NCBI RefSeq assembly: GCF_001545925.1
Contig: NZ_LMVQ01000190.1
Span: 1 to 35,577, forward strand
Reading direction: 5' to 3'
DNA: 35,577 nucleotides
Source of the DNA: Mycobacterium sp. NAZ190054
Lineage (GTDB): Bacteria > Actinomycetota > Actinomycetes > Mycobacteriales > Mycobacteriaceae
The notes under the pieces are model-generated. The model saw only the letters and a program-made list of their open reading frames with translations. It was not told the origin of the DNA and made no database searches. Position 1 is the first letter of the stretch. Every line of letters begins with the position of its first letter. Of the stretch, positions 1 to 9,154 are shown in pieces. Position numbers and translations under genes: made by a program.

Positions 1-47
1 CCGCCAGACTGATGAGCGAGCACATCCTCGGTTCCGGATCCGATTGA
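1..47 (+). CDS. 3' end of an unidentified gene
   Basis: An open frame enters from the left edge and reads [14 protein letters not shown] before a TGA at 45-47. It overlaps the TTG start of the next frame (44-46) in a TTGA arrangement, as in a coupled operon. Fourteen residues are too few to assign a family. It is not what precedes pepB in M. tuberculosis as far as I recall, which supports the idea that the first ~140 bases come from another locus than the rest of pepB. Confidence 0.4.
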   Translation, partial: ARLMSEHILGSGSD

Positions 48-1315
48 GCACCGCGCACCTGCCCCGCCGGCCCAGGGGGATCCTCTTCGATCTCGACGAC
101 ACGTTGCTCGACCATCGCGGTGCCGCGGCCCGGTCTCTCTCGGGTGTCGAGTCCGTGATCACGACGCTGTCCGACCTCGACCTGGAGGCCAGCATCGAGG
201 GCCTGATCCTGGGCTCCTACCGGTTCTCCGATTTCCGCAGCGCCAAGACCGCGCCCAAGGACGCGGGGCTGCGCAAGATCACCGCGCTCGCGCCCGACAC
301 GAAGTCGGCGACCAGGGAGGCCGCCGCGCGGGCGGAGGCCATCGCCACCGCGGTGGCCACGGCGCGCGATTTCGTCAACACCCCGCCCAGCCACCTCTAC
401 CCCGCCGAATTCGCCGCGCGGGCAAAGGCTTTGGGCGAGGCGGCCGGACTCGACGTGGAGGTGCTCGACGAGAAGGCGCTGGCCAAGGGCGGCTACGGCG
501 GGATCATCGGCGTCGGCCAGGGTTCCTCGCGCCCGCCGCGGCTGGTGCGGCTGGCCCACCGCGGCGGCGGCCGCAAGGCCAGGAAGGTCGCGCTGGTGGG
601 CAAGGGCATCACGTTCGACACCGGCGGCATCTCGATCAAGCCGGCGGCCAACATGCACCACATGACCTCCGACATGGGCGGCGCGGCGGCCGTGGTCGCG
701 ACCGTCGTGCTCGCGGCCCGCCGGAAGCTGCCGATCGACGTCGTCGCCTACGTCCCGATGGCCGAGAACATGCCGTCGGCCACCGCGCAGCGGCCCGGCG
801 ACGTGCTGACCCAGTACGGCGGCACCACCGTCGAGGTGCTCAACACCGACGCCGAGGGCCGCCTGATCCTGGCCGACGCGATCGCGCGGGCCTGCGAGGA
901 CGGGCCGGACTACCTGATCGAGACCTCGACGCTGACCGGCGCGCAGACCGTCGCGCTGGGGTCACGCACGCCGGGGGTGATGGGCAGTGACGAGTTCCGC
1001 GACCGGGTCGCCGCGGTGTCCCAGGCGGTCGGCGAGAACGGCTGGGCGATGCCGTTGCCCGAAGAGCTCAAGGACGACCTCAAGTCGAGCGTGGCCGACC
1101 TGGCCAACGTCAGCGGCTCCCGGTTCGCGGGCATGCTGGTCGCCGGCACCTTCCTGCGGGAGTTCGTCGCCGACGGCGTCGAATGGGCGCACATCGACGT
1201 CGCGGCGCCGGCGTACAACTCGGGTGGACCGTGGGGTTACACGCCCAAGGGCGGCACGGGCGTTCCGACGCGGACGATGTTCGCGGTCCTGGAAGACATC
1301 GCCGCGAACGGTTGA
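44..1315 (+). CDS. pepB: Chimeric frame: HAD phosphatase N-terminus joined to truncated leucyl aminopeptidase PepB
   Basis: Residues ~36-423 are cytosolic leucyl aminopeptidase (M17), which removes N-terminal residues from peptides using two metal ions. Visible active-site elements are [11 protein letters not shown] (K187, D192), K199, TSD (D210) and NTDAEGR (D269, E271, R273), so the catalytic domain looks complete. The first ~34 residues are not PepB: they carry [12 protein letters not shown], the DxDxT motif I of HAD hydrolases (D16, D18, T20). PepB similarity starts abruptly at VESVITTL, near base 145. Full-length mycobacterial PepB is ~515 residues, so about 130 N-terminal residues are missing. 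The start is a TTG at 44 overlapping the previous stop. It may be a real rearrangement or an assembly join. Aminopeptidase identity is very secure; the integrity of the gene is not. It converges with ephD, 9 bases away. Confidence 0.85.
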   Translation: MSTAHLPRRPRGILFDLDDTLLDHRGAAARSLSGVESVITTLSDLDLEASIEGLILGSYRFSDFRSAKTAPKDAGLRKITALAPDTKSATREAAARAEAIATAVATARDFVNTPPSHLYPAEFAARAKALGEAAGLDVEVLDEKALAKGGYGGIIGVGQGSSRPPRLVRLAHRGGGRKARKVALVGKGITFDTGGISIKPAANMHHMTSDMGGAAAVVATVVLAARRKLPIDVVAYVPMAENMPSATAQRPGDVLTQYGGTTVEVLNTDAEGRLILADAIARACEDGPDYLIETSTLTGAQTVALGSRTPGVMGSDEFRDRVAAVSQAVGENGWAMPLPEELKDDLKSSVADLANVSGSRFAGMLVAGTFLREFVADGVEWAHIDVAAPAYNSGGPWGYTPKGGTGVPTRTMFAVLEDIAANG

Positions 1316-1324
1316 GGTGCTGTC

Positions 1325-2878
1325 TCACATGATGTTCCCGCCGCGGGCCGTGCTGCGCATGACCTGCGGGAAGGCGTGTGAGACACCGTAGACCAGGTAG
1401 GCCTCGGTGGTGACGGGCCGGACCGGCTTGTTCTTCTTCACCGCGGCGACGATGGCCTTGGCGACCTTGTCCGGGCCGACGCGGCGGACCGCGAAGCCAC
1501 GGCGCACCCGTCGCCGGATCGTGTCCGCGTCGTAGCTGCGCTCCTCGGGCAGCGAGAAGCGGGTGGTGTTGACGATGTTGGTGCCGATGATCCCGGGGCA
1601 GATCGTCGTCACCCCGATTCCGGACGAATCGAGTTCTGCGCGCAGGCAATCCGAGAACATGTAGACCGCCGCCTTGGACGTGCAGTAGGCGTTCATCACG
1701 TTGACCGGCGTGTAGGAGGCCATCGACGCCACGTTGACGATGTGGCCGCCGGTCCCGCGCTCGACCAGGCGCTTGCCCCACGACCGGCACCCGTTGACCA
1801 CGCCGCCGAAGTTGATGTCGATCACGCGGTCGAATTCCTCGGCGGGAGTGTCCAGGAAGAACCCCGCGTGCCCCACGCCGGCGTTGTTGACCACGATGTC
1901 GGGCACACCGTGCTCGGCGCAGACGCGCTCGGCCATCGCCTCGACCGCGGCGGCGTCGGAGACGTCGACGGTGTAGGTGTGCGCCGCTGCGCCGGTCTCG
2001 GTGACGAGCCGGGCGGTCTCTTCGAGTCCGGCCGTGTCGACGTCGCTGACCACCACGTCGGCGCCGTCGCGGGCGAACGCCAGCGCGGTCTCGCGGCCGA
2101 TGCCACTCGCCGCACCGGTCACGGCGACCAGGGTGTCGCCGAACGCCTTACGCGCCCGGCCCATCTCGGCGCGCCTCAGTTCCCGCGGGGCGGGCGCGCC
2201 GTCGAGGTGGTCGACGAGCTCGGTCACCGCCCGGGCGAGCAACGGCGCGTGCGTCGTCGGCGTGAGCGGACCGGTCGTCGATTCTCGGCGCCACCACCTC
2301 GGCACCCGCACGGGCAGCTCGTCGCGGCGGGCGTCCTGGATGGAGACGATCGACTGCACCGGGACGTCGACCCGGTCGTGGTCCGGCGCCGCGGCGCGCC
2401 TCAGATTGGCGCGGTAGGGCTTGACCGTCGCGAGCGCAGCCACGCCGCGGGCCAAACGGCGCGGACTGGTCAGCACGGCACGCAGGTCCCCGAGTTCGGG
2501 TTCGGCCCCGGACACCGTCGTCAGCGAGGCGACCGCGGCGCCGGGTCTCCTGAGGTACTCCCACACCCCGGCGGCACCCCAGCCGTGGGCCAGCACATGC
2601 ACCGTCGGAGCGCCGGCGACGACGGCGGCGAAGTCGTCGGCGAAATGTTGCACGGAGTAGGCCGCGGTCCGGGTGGGCACCTCCGAGTCGCCGGTGCCGC
2701 GGAGGTCGTAGCCGATGATCCGGAACCGGCCGGCCAGCCGGTCCACGACCGGGTCCCACACGCGGTGGGTGTCGGGTAGCCCGTGCACCAGCACGAGCGT
2801 CGGGCCGTCCGGATCGCCCTGCTCGAAGACGGCGATCCGGACACCGTCGCTGCTGTGGACGAAGCGCTGGCTGCTCAC
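1325..2878 (-). CDS. ephD: EphD-like fusion: degenerate alpha/beta-hydrolase domain plus short-chain dehydrogenase
   Basis: A 517-residue protein with two domains. Residues 1-~235 are an epoxide-hydrolase-type alpha/beta hydrolase (oxyanion motif HGLPD at 33-37). Residues ~250-510 are a classical SDR with TGAASGIG (255-262, cofactor loop), NNAG (332-335), S386 and YCTSK (Y399, K403), all catalytic residues present. M. tuberculosis EphD (Rv2214c), as I recall it, is ~590 residues and has AHDWG at the nucleophile elbow. Here the motif is AHGWG, so the nucleophilic Asp is Gly99. The cap region is shortened by ~75 residues, and the GH of the catalytic histidine is GP (P205). The oxidoreductase half should work and the hydrolase half should not. 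It starts with GTG, 40 bases after the small upstream gene, probably cotranscribed. The EphD/SDR fusion is characteristic of mycobacteria. Confidence 0.88.
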   Translation of the reverse strand: MSSQRFVHSSDGVRIAVFEQGDPDGPTLVLVHGLPDTHRVWDPVVDRLAGRFRIIGYDLRGTGDSEVPTRTAAYSVQHFADDFAAVVAGAPTVHVLAHGWGAAGVWEYLRRPGAAVASLTTVSGAEPELGDLRAVLTSPRRLARGVAALATVKPYRANLRRAAAPDHDRVDVPVQSIVSIQDARRDELPVRVPRWWRRESTTGPLTPTTHAPLLARAVTELVDHLDGAPAPRELRRAEMGRARKAFGDTLVAVTGAASGIGRETALAFARDGADVVVSDVDTAGLEETARLVTETGAAAHTYTVDVSDAAAVEAMAERVCAEHGVPDIVVNNAGVGHAGFFLDTPAEEFDRVIDINFGGVVNGCRSWGKRLVERGTGGHIVNVASMASYTPVNVMNAYCTSKAAVYMFSDCLRAELDSSGIGVTTICPGIIGTNIVNTTRFSLPEERSYDADTIRRRVRRGFAVRRVGPDKVAKAIVAAVKKNKPVRPVTTEAYLVYGVSHAFPQVMRSTARGGNIM

Positions 2879-2918
2879 GACCGGACAGTACCCGCCGCCG
2901 CGCCGCGACTCCCTGCGG

Positions 2919-3269
2919 TCAGCGCTCCAGTTCTTCGCGGGCGGCCCGCTTGCGCTCGATCCGACGGCGCGCGTCGTAGTCGCGCATGCGCTGGGGGTAA
3001 CCGACCTTCTGGACGTCGTAGACGGGGATCTTCAAGCGGTCGGACAACCGGCGGGCCCCGGCGTGTCCGCCGGCCTTGCGGCGCGTCCATTCACCGTCGG
3101 CGGCGACGAGCACGACGGTGACGTCGGTGACGGTCGTCTTGGGCTCGATGAACGCCTCCACGCCGTGGTGTTCGGCGACCCAGCGTTGCAGGTAGCGAAG
3201 ATCGGCGGCGGGGTCGCCGCCCGCCGCGGCCGCGCGGCGCCGGCGGCGGAGTCTGTCGAACAGTCCCAC
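2919..3269 (-). CDS. Conserved mycobacterial hypothetical protein
   Basis: A 116-residue basic protein with no recognised catalytic motif. The start is a GTG at 3269 because an AGGAG ribosome site lies about 9 bases upstream; longer frames reaching 3359 lack one. It opens with [14 protein letters not shown], has a central alpha/beta stretch ([22 protein letters not shown]) and ends in a charged helix rich in Arg and Glu ([19 protein letters not shown]). No membrane segment or signal peptide is seen. It lies head-to-head with dlaT and just upstream of ephD on the same strand. I believe similar small genes occur here in other mycobacteria, some labelled oxidoreductase without clear support. Function is unknown. 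Confidence 0.72.
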   Translation of the reverse strand: MGLFDRLRRRRRAAAAGGDPAADLRYLQRWVAEHHGVEAFIEPKTTVTDVTVVLVAADGEWTRRKAGGHAGARRLSDRLKIPVYDVQKVGYPQRMRDYDARRRIERKRAAREELER

Positions 3270-3425
3270 CTGGGCTTGCTCCTTTCGGCGATCCCCTGGA
3301 ACCGACATTTCGATAGTGCCAGACCAACGAGTGCGCCCGTCGGCGGCGAAAGCCCACATGGACGTGACAGGATGGGACGCGACACCTCAAGACTGCGACC
3401 GACCGTGCAAGGGAGCCACGACACT

Positions 3426-5156
3426 ATGGCCATCTCCGTCCAGATGCCCGCACTCGGAGAGAGCGTTACCGAGGGGACTGTCACCCGCTGGCTGAAGCAG
3501 GAGGGTGACACGGTCGAAGAGGACGAGCCATTGCTGGAGGTGTCCACCGACAAGGTCGACACCGAGATCCCTTCGCCCGCCTCGGGAGTGCTCAAGAAGA
3601 TCGTCGCCCAGGAGGACGACACCGTCGAGGTCGGTGGCGAGCTCGCCGTGATCGGCGACGCCGACGACAGCGACAGCGGCGACACCGGCGGCGGCGAAGA
3701 GCCCGAACCCGAGCCCGAGCCCGAGCCTGAGCCCGAGGCAGAAGCCGAACCCGAACCGGAACCCGCGAAGTCGTCGGGCGGCCCGAGCTCGACCGGCTCG
3801 GCCACCCCGGTCCTGATGCCCGAGCTGGGCGAGTCGGTCACCGAGGGCACCGTCACCCGCTGGCTGAAGAAGGTCGGCGACAGCGTCGAGGTCGACGAGC
3901 CGCTCGTCGAGGTGTCCACCGACAAGGTCGACACCGAGATCCCGTCGCCCGTGGCAGGCACGCTGTTGTCGATCACGGCCGAGGAGGACGACACCGTCGA
4001 GGTCGGTGGCGAGCTCGCCAAGATCGGCGACGAGGGCGCCGCGCCGGAGCCCGAGCCGGAGCCGGAGCAGACCAAGCCCGCGGCCAAGCCCTCCGAGGAA
4101 GCCCGGCCCGAACCGAAGTCCGAGCCCAAACCCGAACCCACGCCAGAGCCCGAGCCGAAACCGAAGCCCCAACCCGAGCCGAAGCCGGCCGCGGCCCAGG
4201 AGTCCGGCGACTCCGGCCCGTACGTCACGCCGCTGGTGCGCAAGCTCGCCGGTGAGCACGGTGTCGATCTCGCGACGGTCAAGGGCACCGGTGTCGGCGG
4301 GCGGATCCGCAAGCAGGACGTGCTGGCCGCCGCTGAGGCGAGCAAGGCGCCGAAGGAAGCCCCGAAGGCCGAGCCCGCGGCCGAGGCGCCCGCCAAGGCC
4401 GCCACGCCGGCCCCCGAGGGAGCGCTGGCACACCTGCGCGGAACGACGCAGAAGGCCAACCGGATCCGTCAGATCACGGCGAAGAAGACGCGCGAATCGC
4501 TGCAGACCACCGCGCAGTTGACGCAGGTGCACGAGGTCGACATGACCAAGATCGTGGCGCTGCGGGCCAAGGCCAAGGCGCAGTTCGCCGAACGGGAAGG
4601 GGTCAACCTCACCTACCTGCCGTTCATCGCCCGCGCGGTGATCGACGCGTTGAAGCTGCATCCGAACGTCAACGCCAGCTACAACGAGGAATCGAAGGAG
4701 ATCACCTACTACGAGGCCGAGCACCTGGGCATCGCGGTCGACACCGAGCAGGGCCTGCTCTCGCCGGTGATCCACAACGCCGGTGACCTGTCGCTGGGCG
4801 GGCTGGCCCGGGCCATCGCCGACATCGCCGCGCGGGCGCGGTCGGGCGATCTCAAGCCCGACGAGCTGTCCGGCGGCACGTTCACCATCACCAACATCGG
4901 CAGCCAGGGCGCGCTGTTCGACACCCCGATCCTGGTACCGCCGCAGGCGGCGATGCTGGGCACGGGTGCGATCGTCAAGCGGCCACGGGTCATCGTCGAC
5001 GAGTTCGGCAACGAGTCGATCGGCGTCCGCTCGGTGAGCTACCTGCCGTTGACCTACGATCACCGCCTCATCGACGGCGCCGACGCCGGCCGCTTCGTCA
5101 CGACGATCAAGCGCCGGTTGGAAGAGGGTGCGTTCGAGGCCGACCTCGGTTTGTAG
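3426..5156 (+). CDS. dlaT: Dihydrolipoamide acyltransferase (E2), two lipoyl domains
   Basis: The 576-residue E2 core of a 2-oxoacid dehydrogenase complex. In M. tuberculosis the orthologue (Rv2215, also called sucB) serves pyruvate dehydrogenase and the peroxynitrite reductase system. Order: lipoyl domain 1 (1-~80, lipoyl Lys43 in [11 protein letters not shown]), Glu-Pro-rich linker, lipoyl domain 2 (Lys167 in the same motif), second Glu-Pro linker, peripheral subunit-binding domain (~265-300, [16 protein letters not shown]) and catalytic domain (~340-576) with [11 protein letters not shown], giving catalytic His546 and Asp550. The ATG at 3426 follows a GGGAG at good spacing. The lipoate genes lipB and lipA lie two genes downstream, so the enzymes that modify Lys43 and Lys167 are encoded in the same run. 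Confidence 0.96.
   Translation: MAISVQMPALGESVTEGTVTRWLKQEGDTVEEDEPLLEVSTDKVDTEIPSPASGVLKKIVAQEDDTVEVGGELAVIGDADDSDSGDTGGGEEPEPEPEPEPEPEAEAEPEPEPAKSSGGPSSTGSATPVLMPELGESVTEGTVTRWLKKVGDSVEVDEPLVEVSTDKVDTEIPSPVAGTLLSITAEEDDTVEVGGELAKIGDEGAAPEPEPEPEQTKPAAKPSEEARPEPKSEPKPEPTPEPEPKPKPQPEPKPAAAQESGDSGPYVTPLVRKLAGEHGVDLATVKGTGVGGRIRKQDVLAAAEASKAPKEAPKAEPAAEAPAKAATPAPEGALAHLRGTTQKANRIRQITAKKTRESLQTTAQLTQVHEVDMTKIVALRAKAKAQFAEREGVNLTYLPFIARAVIDALKLHPNVNASYNEESKEITYYEAEHLGIAVDTEQGLLSPVIHNAGDLSLGGLARAIADIAARARSGDLKPDELSGGTFTITNIGSQGALFDTPILVPPQAAMLGTGAIVKRPRVIVDEFGNESIGVRSVSYLPLTYDHRLIDGADAGRFVTTIKRRLEEGAFEADLGL
3698..3767 (+). repeat. dlaT: Glu-Pro codon repeat encoding the first DlaT linker
   Basis: Tandem GAR-CCN codons, mostly GAGCCC or GAACCC, encode an (EP)n run between the two lipoyl domains. 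The run has an EAEAEPEP interruption. Such flexible linkers let the lipoyl arms move. The repeated DNA could change length by slippage. It also produces long spurious frames rich in Ser and Gly on the other strand. Confidence 0.8.
4041..4193 (+). repeat. dlaT: Glu/Pro/Lys codon repeat encoding the second DlaT linker
   Basis: A longer, less regular Pro-Glu-Lys linker follows the second lipoyl domain and precedes the subunit-binding domain. The codons are CCC/CCG alternating with GAG/GAA and AAG/AAA. It is more acidic and regular than the Ala-Pro linkers I recall from M. tuberculosis DlaT. Confidence 0.75.
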
Positions 5157-5162
5157 ACGACC

Positions 5163-6080
5163 GTGTCGATGCCATCAGATTCGGTCGTCGCTATCGCGGG
5201 ATCATCCGGTCTGATCGGTACGGCGCTGGTCTATGCGCTGCGCGCCACCGACCATCGGGTCATCCGCATCGTGCGGCGGGCGCCGTCGAATGCCGACGAG
5301 GTGTTCTGGAATCCGGACACCGGGGAATTCGACGCGGACTCGCTGCGCGGGGTGGACGCCGTGGTGAACCTGTGCGGGGTCAGCGTCGGGGAGAAACGCT
5401 GGTCGGGCGCGTTCAAGCAGAGCCTGCGGGACAGCCGGATCGGCCCGACGGAGGTGCTGGCCAACGCCGTGGTCGACGCCGGTGTGCCGGTTCTGGTCAA
5501 CGCCAGCGCGGTCGGCTACTACGGCGACACCGGCAGCACCCCGGTCGACGAGACCGCCGGGCCGGGCCACAACTTCCTGGCCCGGCTGGCCGTCGACTGG
5601 GAGGCCGCCACCACGGTGGCCGCAGAGGCCGGCGTGCGGGTGGTGTTGGCGCGCACCGGCCTGGTGATGGCACCGTCGGGCGGCATCCTCAGCCGGCTCA
5701 AGCCGCTGTTCTCGCTGGGCCTGGGCGCGCGGCTGGGCAACGGCCGCCAGTACCTGTCGTGGGTCAGCCTCGAAGACGAGGTGCGCGCACTGTTGTTCGC
5801 GGTCACCCACGACGAGCTGTCCGGTCCGCTGAACGTGACCGGCCCGGCGCCGGTCACCAATGCGGAGTTCACCACCGCGCTGGGGCGCGCCGTGAACCGG
5901 CCGACCCCGCTGGTGGTGCCGGGGTTCGCGGTGCGTCTCGCCCTCGGGGAGTTCGCCGACGAAGGTGTGCTGGGCGGTCAGCGCGCGATCCCGTCGGCAT
6001 TGGAGCACGCCGGCTTCGAGTTCCGCCACCACACGATCGGCGAGGCGCTCGCGTTCGCCACCGCACGCGCCCGTGAGTAG
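5163..6080 (+). CDS. SDR39U1-type NAD(P)-binding epimerase-like protein (Rv2216-like)
   Basis: A 305-residue Rossmann-fold protein of the TIGR01777/YfcH family. It has an N-terminal cofactor motif [14 protein letters not shown] (~10-23), [17 protein letters not shown], the family motif [10 protein letters not shown] with a YxxG pattern, a VLARTGLV strand, and a C-terminal DUF1731-like part ([30 protein letters not shown] in two stretches). The substrate is not known. GTG at 5163 follows the dlaT stop by only 6 bases, so it is almost certainly in the dlaT operon. The order dlaT - this gene - lipB - lipA is the M. tuberculosis order (Rv2215-Rv2218), and a link to lipoyl metabolism is a guess from position only. 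Confidence 0.88.
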   Translation: MSMPSDSVVAIAGSSGLIGTALVYALRATDHRVIRIVRRAPSNADEVFWNPDTGEFDADSLRGVDAVVNLCGVSVGEKRWSGAFKQSLRDSRIGPTEVLANAVVDAGVPVLVNASAVGYYGDTGSTPVDETAGPGHNFLARLAVDWEAATTVAAEAGVRVVLARTGLVMAPSGGILSRLKPLFSLGLGARLGNGRQYLSWVSLEDEVRALLFAVTHDELSGPLNVTGPAPVTNAEFTTALGRAVNRPTPLVVPGFAVRLALGEFADEGVLGGQRAIPSALEHAGFEFRHHTIGEALAFATARARE

Positions 6081-6090
6081 CGTCGACCAC

Positions 6091-6801
6091 ATGGCAGCCA
6101 CCTCGATCCGATCGGACACCGCGCCGGTGCAGGTGCGGCGTCTGGGCACCGTCGACTACCGGGCGGCGTGGGACCTGCAACGCACGGTCGCCGACGAACG
6201 TGCCGCGGGCGGACCCGACACACTGCTGTTGCTGGAGCACCCGCCGGTGTACACCGCGGGACGGCGGACACTCCCCGAGGAGCGCCCCGACCCCGCCCTT
6301 TCCGGCACCCCGGTCATCGACACCGACCGCGGCGGCAAAATCACCTGGCACGGGCCCGGCCAACTCGTCGGGTACCCGATCGTCGGACTTGCCGAACCAC
6401 TCGACGTGGTCAATTACGTTCGCCGCCTTGAAGAGTCGTTGATCTCGGTGTGCGCATCCCTCGGCGTCGAGACGGGCCGCGTCGAGGGCCGGTCCGGGGT
6501 GTGGGTGGCAGCCGACGACCGCGGACCCGCCCGCAAGATCGCCGCGATCGGCATCCGGGTGGCCCGCGCGACGACGCTGCACGGGTTCTCGCTGAACTGC
6601 GACTGCGACCTCGGCGCATTCGGGTCGATCGTGCCGTGCGGAATCCGCGACGCCGGCGTCACCTCACTGACGGCCGAACTCGGCCGGACGGTCCCCGTCG
6701 CCGACGTCACGGAACGGGTGGCCGACGCGGTGCTCGACGCGCTCGACGGCCGCATCACCGTCGGTGCGGCGCCGACTGCGGGCGTAGGATCGGCCCAGTG
6801 A
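6091..6801 (+). CDS. lipB: Lipoyl(octanoyl) transferase LipB
   Basis: Transfers octanoate from acyl carrier protein to the lipoyl-domain lysine of E2 proteins and GcvH, the first step of protein lipoylation. At 236 residues it is a normal size. The conserved core is visible: [17 protein letters not shown] (~80-96), RKIAAIG with catalytic Lys149, and VPCGI with catalytic Cys183. I used ATG 6091; a GTG at 6073, inside the end of the previous gene, would add six residues, and neither has a clear ribosome site. Its stop overlaps the lipA start (GTGA), so the two are translationally coupled. Confidence 0.96.
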   Translation: MAATSIRSDTAPVQVRRLGTVDYRAAWDLQRTVADERAAGGPDTLLLLEHPPVYTAGRRTLPEERPDPALSGTPVIDTDRGGKITWHGPGQLVGYPIVGLAEPLDVVNYVRRLEESLISVCASLGVETGRVEGRSGVWVAADDRGPARKIAAIGIRVARATTLHGFSLNCDCDLGAFGSIVPCGIRDAGVTSLTAELGRTVPVADVTERVADAVLDALDGRITVGAAPTAGVGSAQ

Positions 6802-7760
6802 CTATCGCCCCCGACGGCCGCAAGCTGCTGCGTCTGGAAGTTCGAAACGCCGAGACGCCGATCGAGCGTAAGCCGCCGTGGATCAAGACCAGGGCGAAGA
6901 TGGGCCCGGAGTACAGGGAGCTCAAAGGTCTGGTGCGCCGCGAGGGGCTGCACACCGTGTGCGAGGAAGCCGGCTGCCCGAACATCTTCGAGTGCTGGGA
7001 GGACCGCGAGGCGACGTTCCTGATCGGTGGCGAGCAGTGCACGCGGCGTTGCGACTTCTGCCAGATCGACACCGGTAAGCCCGCCGAGTTGGACCGTGAC
7101 GAGCCGCGCCGGGTGGCCGAGAGCGTGCAGGCGATGGGGCTGCGCTACTCCACCGTGACCGGGGTGGCCCGCGACGACCTGCCCGACGGCGGCGCGTGGC
7201 TGTACGCCGAGACGGTCCGCCAGATCAAGACGCTGAACCCGAACACCGGCGTGGAGCTGTTGATCCCGGACTTCAACGCCGACCCCGACCAGCTGCAGCA
7301 GGTGTTCGAGTCGCGCCCGGAGGTGTTGGCGCACAACGTCGAAACGGTCCCCCGGATCTTCAAACGGATCCGGCCGGCGTTCCGCTACGAGCGCAGCCTG
7401 TCGGTGCTGACGATGGCGCGTGACTTCGGCCTGGTCACCAAGAGCAATCTGATCCTGGGGATGGGCGAGACACCCGAGGAGGTGCGCGCGGCACTGGTCG
7501 ACCTGCACGGGGCGGGCTGCGACATCGTGACCATCACGCAGTATCTGCGTCCGTCGGCGCGCCACCATCCGGTGGAACGGTGGGTTCATCCCGACGAGTT
7601 CGTCGAGTATGAGCGCTACGCCACCGAGCTCGGATTCGCCGGTGTGCTGGCCGGACCGCTGGTGCGTTCGTCGTACCGGGCCGGGAAGCTGTACGCGCAG
7701 ACCATCGCGTCGAGGCCGTCGGGCGCGGCTCCGGCCGCGACATCAGCGCAAGTATCCTGA
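6798..7760 (+). CDS. lipA: Lipoyl synthase LipA (radical SAM)
   Basis: Inserts two sulfur atoms into protein-bound octanoyl groups. The 320-residue protein has both iron-sulfur clusters: the auxiliary cluster CxxxxCxxxxxC (C55, C60, C66) that is sacrificed as sulfur source, and the radical SAM CxxxCxxC (C81, C85, C88). The conserved RSSY near the C-terminus, which ligates the auxiliary cluster, is present (VRSSYRAG). GTG at 6798 overlaps the lipB stop by four bases. The start agrees with the known N-terminus of the family ([20 protein letters not shown]). Confidence 0.97.
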   Translation: MTIAPDGRKLLRLEVRNAETPIERKPPWIKTRAKMGPEYRELKGLVRREGLHTVCEEAGCPNIFECWEDREATFLIGGEQCTRRCDFCQIDTGKPAELDRDEPRRVAESVQAMGLRYSTVTGVARDDLPDGGAWLYAETVRQIKTLNPNTGVELLIPDFNADPDQLQQVFESRPEVLAHNVETVPRIFKRIRPAFRYERSLSVLTMARDFGLVTKSNLILGMGETPEEVRAALVDLHGAGCDIVTITQYLRPSARHHPVERWVHPDEFVEYERYATELGFAGVLAGPLVRSSYRAGKLYAQTIASRPSGAAPAATSAQVS

Positions 7761-7765
7761 AAGCT

Positions 7766-8518
7766 ATGGCGAAATCGCGTAACACCGCCGAAGCCAAGGC
7801 GGCGAAGGCCGAGGCGAAAGCCGCCCGGAAGGCGGCGTCCAAGCAGCGGCGCAGTCAGCTGTGGCAGGCGTTCAAGATCCAGCGCAAAGAGGACAAGCGG
7901 CTGCTGCCGTACATGATCGGCGCGTTTGTGCTGATCGTCGGCGCGTCCGTGGCGGCCGGTGTGTACGCGGGCGGCTTCACGATGTTCATGCTGATCCCGC
8001 TCGGCGTCGTGCTCGGTGCGTTGGTGGCGTTCATCATCTTCGGTCGCCGTGCGCAGAAGTCGGTGTACCGCAAGGCCGAAGGGCAGACCGGTGCGGCCGC
8101 GTGGGCGCTGGACAATCTGCGCGGCAAGTGGCGCGTCACTCCCGGCGTCGCCGCCACCGGACACTTCGACGCGGTGCACCGGGTGATCGGGCGTCCCGGT
8201 GTGATCTTCGTCGGCGAGGGCGCCGCCAACCGGGTCAAGCCGCTGCTCGCCCAGGAGAAGAAACGCACCGCCAGACTGGTCGGCGACGTGCCGATCTACG
8301 ACGTCATCATCGGCAACGGTGAGGGTGAGGTCCCGCTGGCCAAGCTGGAGCGGCATCTGACCAAACTGCCGGCCAACATCACCGCCAAGCAGATGGACTC
8401 GCTGGAGTCACGCCTGGCCGCACTCGGAACCAAGGTCGGGCCGGCCGCGATGCCGAAGGGCCCGCTGCCCGCGCAGGCCAAGATGCGCGGCGTGCAGCGC
8501 ACCGTACGGAGACGCTGA
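7766..8518 (+). CDS. DUF4191 integral membrane protein (Rv2219-like)
   Basis: A 250-residue membrane protein. A Lys/Ala-rich cytoplasmic N-terminus (~1-45) is followed by two membrane segments, LLPYMIGAFVLIVGASVAAG and FMLIPLGVVLGALVAFIIFG (~48-92), and then a soluble C-terminal domain of ~155 residues. The family is restricted largely to actinobacteria and has no established biochemical role. It begins 5 bases after lipA and so belongs to the same operon, as in M. tuberculosis. Confidence 0.88.
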   Translation: MAKSRNTAEAKAAKAEAKAARKAASKQRRSQLWQAFKIQRKEDKRLLPYMIGAFVLIVGASVAAGVYAGGFTMFMLIPLGVVLGALVAFIIFGRRAQKSVYRKAEGQTGAAAWALDNLRGKWRVTPGVAATGHFDAVHRVIGRPGVIFVGEGAANRVKPLLAQEKKRTARLVGDVPIYDVIIGNGEGEVPLAKLERHLTKLPANITAKQMDSLESRLAALGTKVGPAAMPKGPLPAQAKMRGVQRTVRRR

Positions 8519-8541
8519 GCGGCCCGCTGCAGCGGCAACGC

Positions 8542-9012
8542 TCATCGGCGCACCACTGCGGTCTTCGACGCCAGATCGTGCAGTCCGCGCAGATCGGAGT
8601 CGGTGAACAACGCCGGGATCACCAGGGTGATGAGCAGGCTGCGCACCAGCGCCCGGCCCGACCCCACATGCACGCGGTTGTCGACCGGCACCACCTTGAC
8701 GCCGAGCGCGAGCTGGCCGGGAGTGAAGCCGAACAGCCGCACCGACACCACGCCGAGCACCAGCCAGACCACCAGCACCGCGGTCGACAGCGCCGCCATG
8801 CTGACCCAGCCGAACGTCATCGCCAGCGCGGCCAGGCCGTAACACACCAGCCAGTCGACGCACAGTGCTCCGATGCGGCGGCCGAACCGGGCGATGGACC
8901 CCGGTCCACTCTCGGGAAGGCCGAGACGTTGGCCGGGATAGGAGGCGGCCCGCTGTCCGGCGTCGTCAGATTGCGACGGTCCCGACAGCCAGGACCCAAT
9001 GCTGCGGGCCAT
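8542..9012 (-). CDS. RDD-family membrane protein (Rv2219A-like)
   Basis: A 156-residue protein with an RDD domain. After a hydrophilic N-terminus of ~45 residues come FGRRIGALCVDWLVCYGLAAL (Arg and Asp at the typical places), a second long segment AALSTAVLVVWLVLGVVSVRL, and FTPGQLALGVKVVPVD, then a last hydrophobic stretch SLLITLVIPAL. RDD proteins are small membrane proteins, some linked to ion exchange; the role here is unknown. ATG 9012 is chosen because the longer frame would run into the glnA1 control region. It converges with the lipA operon and diverges from glnA1. Confidence 0.85.
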   Translation of the reverse strand: MARSIGSWLSGPSQSDDAGQRAASYPGQRLGLPESGPGSIARFGRRIGALCVDWLVCYGLAALAMTFGWVSMAALSTAVLVVWLVLGVVSVRLFGFTPGQLALGVKVVPVDNRVHVGSGRALVRSLLITLVIPALFTDSDLRGLHDLASKTAVVRR

Positions 9013-9045
9013 GAACCAAGGATAGGTGGCTGTCGCTACTGTTCT

Positions 9046-9094
9046 GTAACTGACGTCGACGTGATGCGTAACGTCCACGCAACATGCGGTTGAC
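9046..9094 (+). promoter_or_regulatory. GlnR-like boxes upstream of glnA1
   Basis: GTAAC at 9046-9050 and 9068-9072 and GCAAC at 9079-9083 lie in a ladder with exactly six bases between pentamers, with CGACG at 9057-9061 as the weaker fourth. This matches the two-box GlnR pattern gTnAC-n6-GnAAC known from actinobacteria (AC-n9-AC in mycobacteria). TTGACT at 9090-9095 is a possible -35. The glnA1 start is 60 bases further on. GlnR control of glnA is established in related species; the site here is inferred from sequence. Confidence 0.65.
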
Positions 9095-9154
9095 TGCCGT
9101 GCAACATCGTGTCCATACCGTCACCGGCGGGCTACAAGCAAAGGAGAGCAATAA

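Noticed and set aside
1742-2779. 345-codon plus-strand frame opposite ephD
   Set aside because: Shadow; repeated His/Arg/Gly composition typical of antisense frames in high-GC DNA.
3032-5063. Long minus-strand frames opposite dlaT (475 and 558 codons), one rich in Ser and Gly
   Set aside because: They lie wholly or mostly opposite a clear E2 gene and arise from its Glu-Pro codon repeats and GC-rich third positions; no ribosome site or family likeness.
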